Assembly: GCA_022712475.1 (NCBI GenBank)
Contig: JALAGK010000085.1
Coordinates: 1-6,809, forward strand
DNA length: 6,809 nt
Origin: Enterobacteriaceae bacterium
GTDB lineage: Bacteria; Pseudomonadota; Gammaproteobacteria; Enterobacterales; Enterobacteriaceae
Direction of reading: 5' to 3'
Part shown: piece by piece, positions 4,344 through 6,809 of the stretch
Layout: the number at the start of each line of letters is the position of its first letter
Position numbering within the stretch: the first letter of the stretch is position 1
Notes under the pieces: generated by a model
Database searches by the model: none
What the model was told of the DNA's origin: nothing
Seen by the model: only the letters and a program-made list of their open reading frames with translations
Position numbers and translations under genes: made by a program

Positions 4344-6809
4344 TTACTTAGCCGTCGGTAAGGAACCGCAGGGCAGCAATAACTGCTGTGCAGTGAAAAC
4401 CGCAGGCATAATGACTTCACACTGAGCGGAACCGCCCCAGTGTACGGTTAAACGTTCATTTGGATTTACCCCGGCAAGCCAGGCCAGGCCACCATCGCTG
4501 ATCATGCCCAGTTCGCGTGATTTTGCGTTGTGTACCGTGGCGCCAAACGGTGGGTGCTGGCCATTTTGTTGACGGAAGAAGGCCACGATTTTCGCGCCTT
4601 TGAGTATTTCAAAACGCCGAAATCCAATCGCTCCTTCGGTCAGTGCCAGCTCGGCGATAGGTGAACCCTCGGCTTCCACGTCATCAGGCAGGCGGTTAAC
4701 ATCAATCTCTGCACGGGTACGGAAGTAGTTAGGCATACCAGGCAACACGGCAATACCAAAAGCATTGGTATAACCGTGGTAGCCAATGGGAACGCCACTA
4801 ACACCATCAGTGCTCACCATCAGACGTGTACCGCCCTGGACACCGCCGGAATGAAGCGCTGCGCCTTCAGCGGTGACGGTCATGCCGCCACTGGCGGATA
4901 GGCCAAAAGAGGTGTGCTGGCTTTGTGCCCAGTTGAAGTTTGTCGTGATATCGGCAACGCTACCTGTATGTGAGTAGTAGCCGCTTGCCTGACTGCGGGA
5001 AACATCCCCACCGCCAACGCTGTGACCAGCGTTGATGCGATAGTAGTCATTGTTATCCAGACTCTGGCTCCAGCTGGCATTCTGTGAATAGCGGCTGTTA
5101 CTGATGCTGGCGTTGTAACCTGCGCTACCTGCACCCAGTGGCATACTAAGCGAAAGGTAAGCGCTGTCATCTTTACGCCCGTTAACCTCACTGCGTGCAG
5201 CGTTAAGCGAGACCGATAGATGCCGCCAGTCGCCGAGCGAGAAATACTTATTCAGTGAAATGCTATATTGGTTATTGGCAGGACGGTTCCAGTAAGTTTG
5301 GTGAGACCAGTTGATATTTGCTGACAGGCCCAGATCTTCGAAGCTTTTGCTGGCCTGAATGGTATAGAGTTCTTTGCTATTACCTATAACACCGCCCTGG
5401 TAGCGCATAGCCAGATACTCACCCATTGAGAGATAGTTGCGTTCTGAGAAGCGGTAACCCGCAAAGGTGACTTCACTACTGATCTCGGTAAAACGCTTGG
5501 AGTAGCTCAACCGCCACGAGCGCCCCTGTCTATCTTTTTCTCCCAAAAAACTCGCCGTGGCATGTGTAACATCTGCAGACACGGTGCCGAAGGCATTCAT
5601 ATCACGTCCAGCGCCCAGCGCTATGCTGTTATAGTCCTGCGAAAAAATAGCACCGCCATACAGTGACCAGGCGTTGGAGAGGCCCCAGGAGAGTTCTCCT
5701 GTTGCAAAATAAGGACCCTGAGTACGGTGGTTATAGTCCCGCGGGCGCCCTGAGGCCAGTTTGTAACGTACCTGGCCGGGGCGTGTCAGGTACGGTACCT
5801 GCGCGGTGTCAACAAAGAACGTTTGCACCGAACCGTCTTGCTCTTCTACCGTTACATCCAGTCGTCCACTTACGGCACTGTTGAGCTCCTGAATGCGAAA
5901 GGGGCCCGCCGCGACGGTGCTTTCATAAATTACGCGCCCTTGCTGGCTGACTGTAACTTTGGCATTAGTACGTGCGATACCGGTTACCTCGGGTGCATAG
6001 CCGCGTAATTTGGGCGGTAACTGGCTTTCGTCACTGACCAGTGACACACCGGTATAGCGCCAGGAATCGAAAAGATCTGACGTAAGATAGTCTTCACCCA
6101 GTGTTAGTTTTGACATGATGCCAGGCAGAGCGCGAAAAGCGTAAATGCGGCTCCAGTCGAAATGTTTTACACTGCTGCTGGCACGTCCAGTTGTGTGGTG
6201 ATAACTGCCCTGATAGTCACCACGCAGGCGCCAGGGGCCCAGGTTGACGCCGGTGGCGCCACTGATGCTGGCACTCTGACTCTGGCCACCCTGGCTATTC
6301 CAGGTGTTGTTAGTGTTCAGGTTGTAGTCAAGCATGGCGCCCGCCACACCCTCTTCCCAGCGCGATACAGGAAGCCAGGAGGCATCCTGGTACTCCAGCC
6401 ACGCCTGTGGAACTGAAAGATACAAAGACGAATTCGCCAGATTTCCGCGCATAATGACGCCCTCAAGCGCGCTGAAATCGGCACAGTGGCCATCATGCTC
6501 CCAGACGATCCTTTTTAACGCGTCTTCACGTAACCCAAGCATTTCGACTTGTTTGGTGGTCAAACAGGCTTCTACGGTTGTTTCGCTGTTACGTACTTTT
6601 TCAACAAAAGCAATGTCCTGGTCAGAAATGGCATGCTCATTGAGTCGCATATTCAATGTATAGGTTCCCGGCATAATATAACCAGCGCGGGAAAAATGTG
6701 ATAAATCGATATTCTCGCGGTCTTCTGCATCGAGAACATCCATATTAAACTCTACTGCCATGAGCGGTGTTGGAGAGAAAAATATAGCAATAAATATACA
6801 GACACCCAG
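4344..6809 (-). CDS. PapC-like outer-membrane fimbrial usher (5' end beyond right edge)
   Basis: This outer-membrane usher binds chaperone-subunit complexes, catalyses donor-strand exchange and secretes the growing pilus. The frame stays open to the right edge. Before the ATG at 6761 it encodes LGVCIFIAIFFSPTPLMA, a signal-peptide core with its cleavage site, so that Met is internal and the true start lies beyond 6809. Counting from that Met, 805 residues are present, about 803 of them mature, close to PapC. Domains: N-terminal chaperone-binding domain (about 3-125; VEFNMDVLDAEDRENIDLS, Cys66 and Cys93); a beta-barrel rich in Tyr, Ser and Asn strands (about 140-650), interrupted by the plug (about 248-325; LRGYAPEVTGIARTNAKV, GRVIYESTVAAGPF); then two C-terminal domains with LPDDVEAEGS, ALTEGAIGFRRFEILKG and PPFGATV, ending in a pair at Cys781 and Cys798 (LLLPC). 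Similarity to PapC as I recall it is strong along the whole length. No frameshift or stop is visible, so the gene looks functional. Confidence 0.97.
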   Translation of the reverse strand: MGVCIFIAIFFSPTPLMAVEFNMDVLDAEDRENIDLSHFSRAGYIMPGTYTLNMRLNEHAISDQDIAFVEKVRNSETTVEACLTTKQVEMLGLREDALKRIVWEHDGHCADFSALEGVIMRGNLANSSLYLSVPQAWLEYQDASWLPVSRWEEGVAGAMLDYNLNTNNTWNSQGGQSQSASISGATGVNLGPWRLRGDYQGSYHHTTGRASSSVKHFDWSRIYAFRALPGIMSKLTLGEDYLTSDLFDSWRYTGVSLVSDESQLPPKLRGYAPEVTGIARTNAKVTVSQQGRVIYESTVAAGPFRIQELNSAVSGRLDVTVEEQDGSVQTFFVDTAQVPYLTRPGQVRYKLASGRPRDYNHRTQGPYFATGELSWGLSNAWSLYGGAIFSQDYNSIALGAGRDMNAFGTVSADVTHATASFLGEKDRQGRSWRLSYSKRFTEISSEVTFAGYRFSERNYLSMGEYLAMRYQGGVIGNSKELYTIQASKSFEDLGLSANINWSHQTYWNRPANNQYSISLNKYFSLGDWRHLSVSLNAARSEVNGRKDDSAYLSLSMPLGAGSAGYNASISNSRYSQNASWSQSLDNNDYYRINAGHSVGGGDVSRSQASGYYSHTGSVADITTNFNWAQSQHTSFGLSASGGMTVTAEGAALHSGGVQGGTRLMVSTDGVSGVPIGYHGYTNAFGIAVLPGMPNYFRTRAEIDVNRLPDDVEAEGSPIAELALTEGAIGFRRFEILKGAKIVAFFRQQNGQHPPFGATVHNAKSRELGMISDGGLAWLAGVNPNERLTVHWGGSAQCEVIMPAVFTAQQLLLPCGSLPTAK

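Noticed and set aside
4328..4420. N-terminal extension of the first chaperone up to 4420
   Set aside because: It overlaps the end of the usher gene and would hide the signal peptide. GGTGA and the ATG at 4327 explain the start.
1..6809. CRISPR array, tRNA or rRNA gene, insertion sequence, phase-variation repeats
   Set aside because: No regularly spaced repeats, cloverleaf-like sequence, transposase motif or terminal inverted repeats were seen, and coding sequence fills the window except for gaps of at most 30 bases.
630..6809. Assignment to the E. coli yfc, Proteus mrp or a true pap operon
   Set aside because: The gene order and families are related, but the second chaperone and the unrecognised adhesin do not fit any of these as I know them, so no gene symbols were given.

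Overview
The window is a dense protein-coding segment of an Enterobacterales-type (gamma-proteobacterial) chromosome or island. All its genes lie on the minus strand, so it reads from right (6809) to left (1). It is most of one chaperone-usher fimbrial operon of the P-pilus (Pap, pi-clade) kind. The usher and first chaperone strongly resemble PapC and PapD as I remember them, but I ran no search and cannot name the species.

In transcription order the genes are: a PapC-like outer-membrane usher (4344 to beyond 6809, missing only part of its signal peptide); a PapD-like periplasmic chaperone (3593-4327); a 198-residue pilin-like protein with PapH-like features at the PapJ position (2966-3562); a PapK-like minor pilin (2436-2966); a second, divergent PapD-like chaperone (1677-2423); two PapE/PapF-like minor pilins (1153-1656 and 630-1142); and the secreted N-terminal part of a candidate tip adhesin (beyond 1 to 630). 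Junctions are overlaps of 1 base (TAATG) or gaps of 10 to 30 bases, so the genes probably form one translationally coupled transcript. I see no promoter, terminator, RNA gene, mobile element, repeat or CRISPR array. No stretch longer than 30 bases lacks a gene. The major pilin and any regulators are not in the window and may lie beyond the right edge.

In the expected mechanism, each subunit enters the periplasm by its Sec signal. A chaperone completes its incomplete immunoglobulin-like fold (donor-strand complementation), and the usher then polymerises the subunits, adhesin first. The order matches papC-D-J-K-E-F-G closely, except for the extra chaperone inserted between the K-like and E/F-like genes. 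That second chaperone and the adhesin, whose family I do not recognise and which has an acidic proline-rich segment at the window edge, are the two most interesting items. Nothing here looks like a wholly new class of system.
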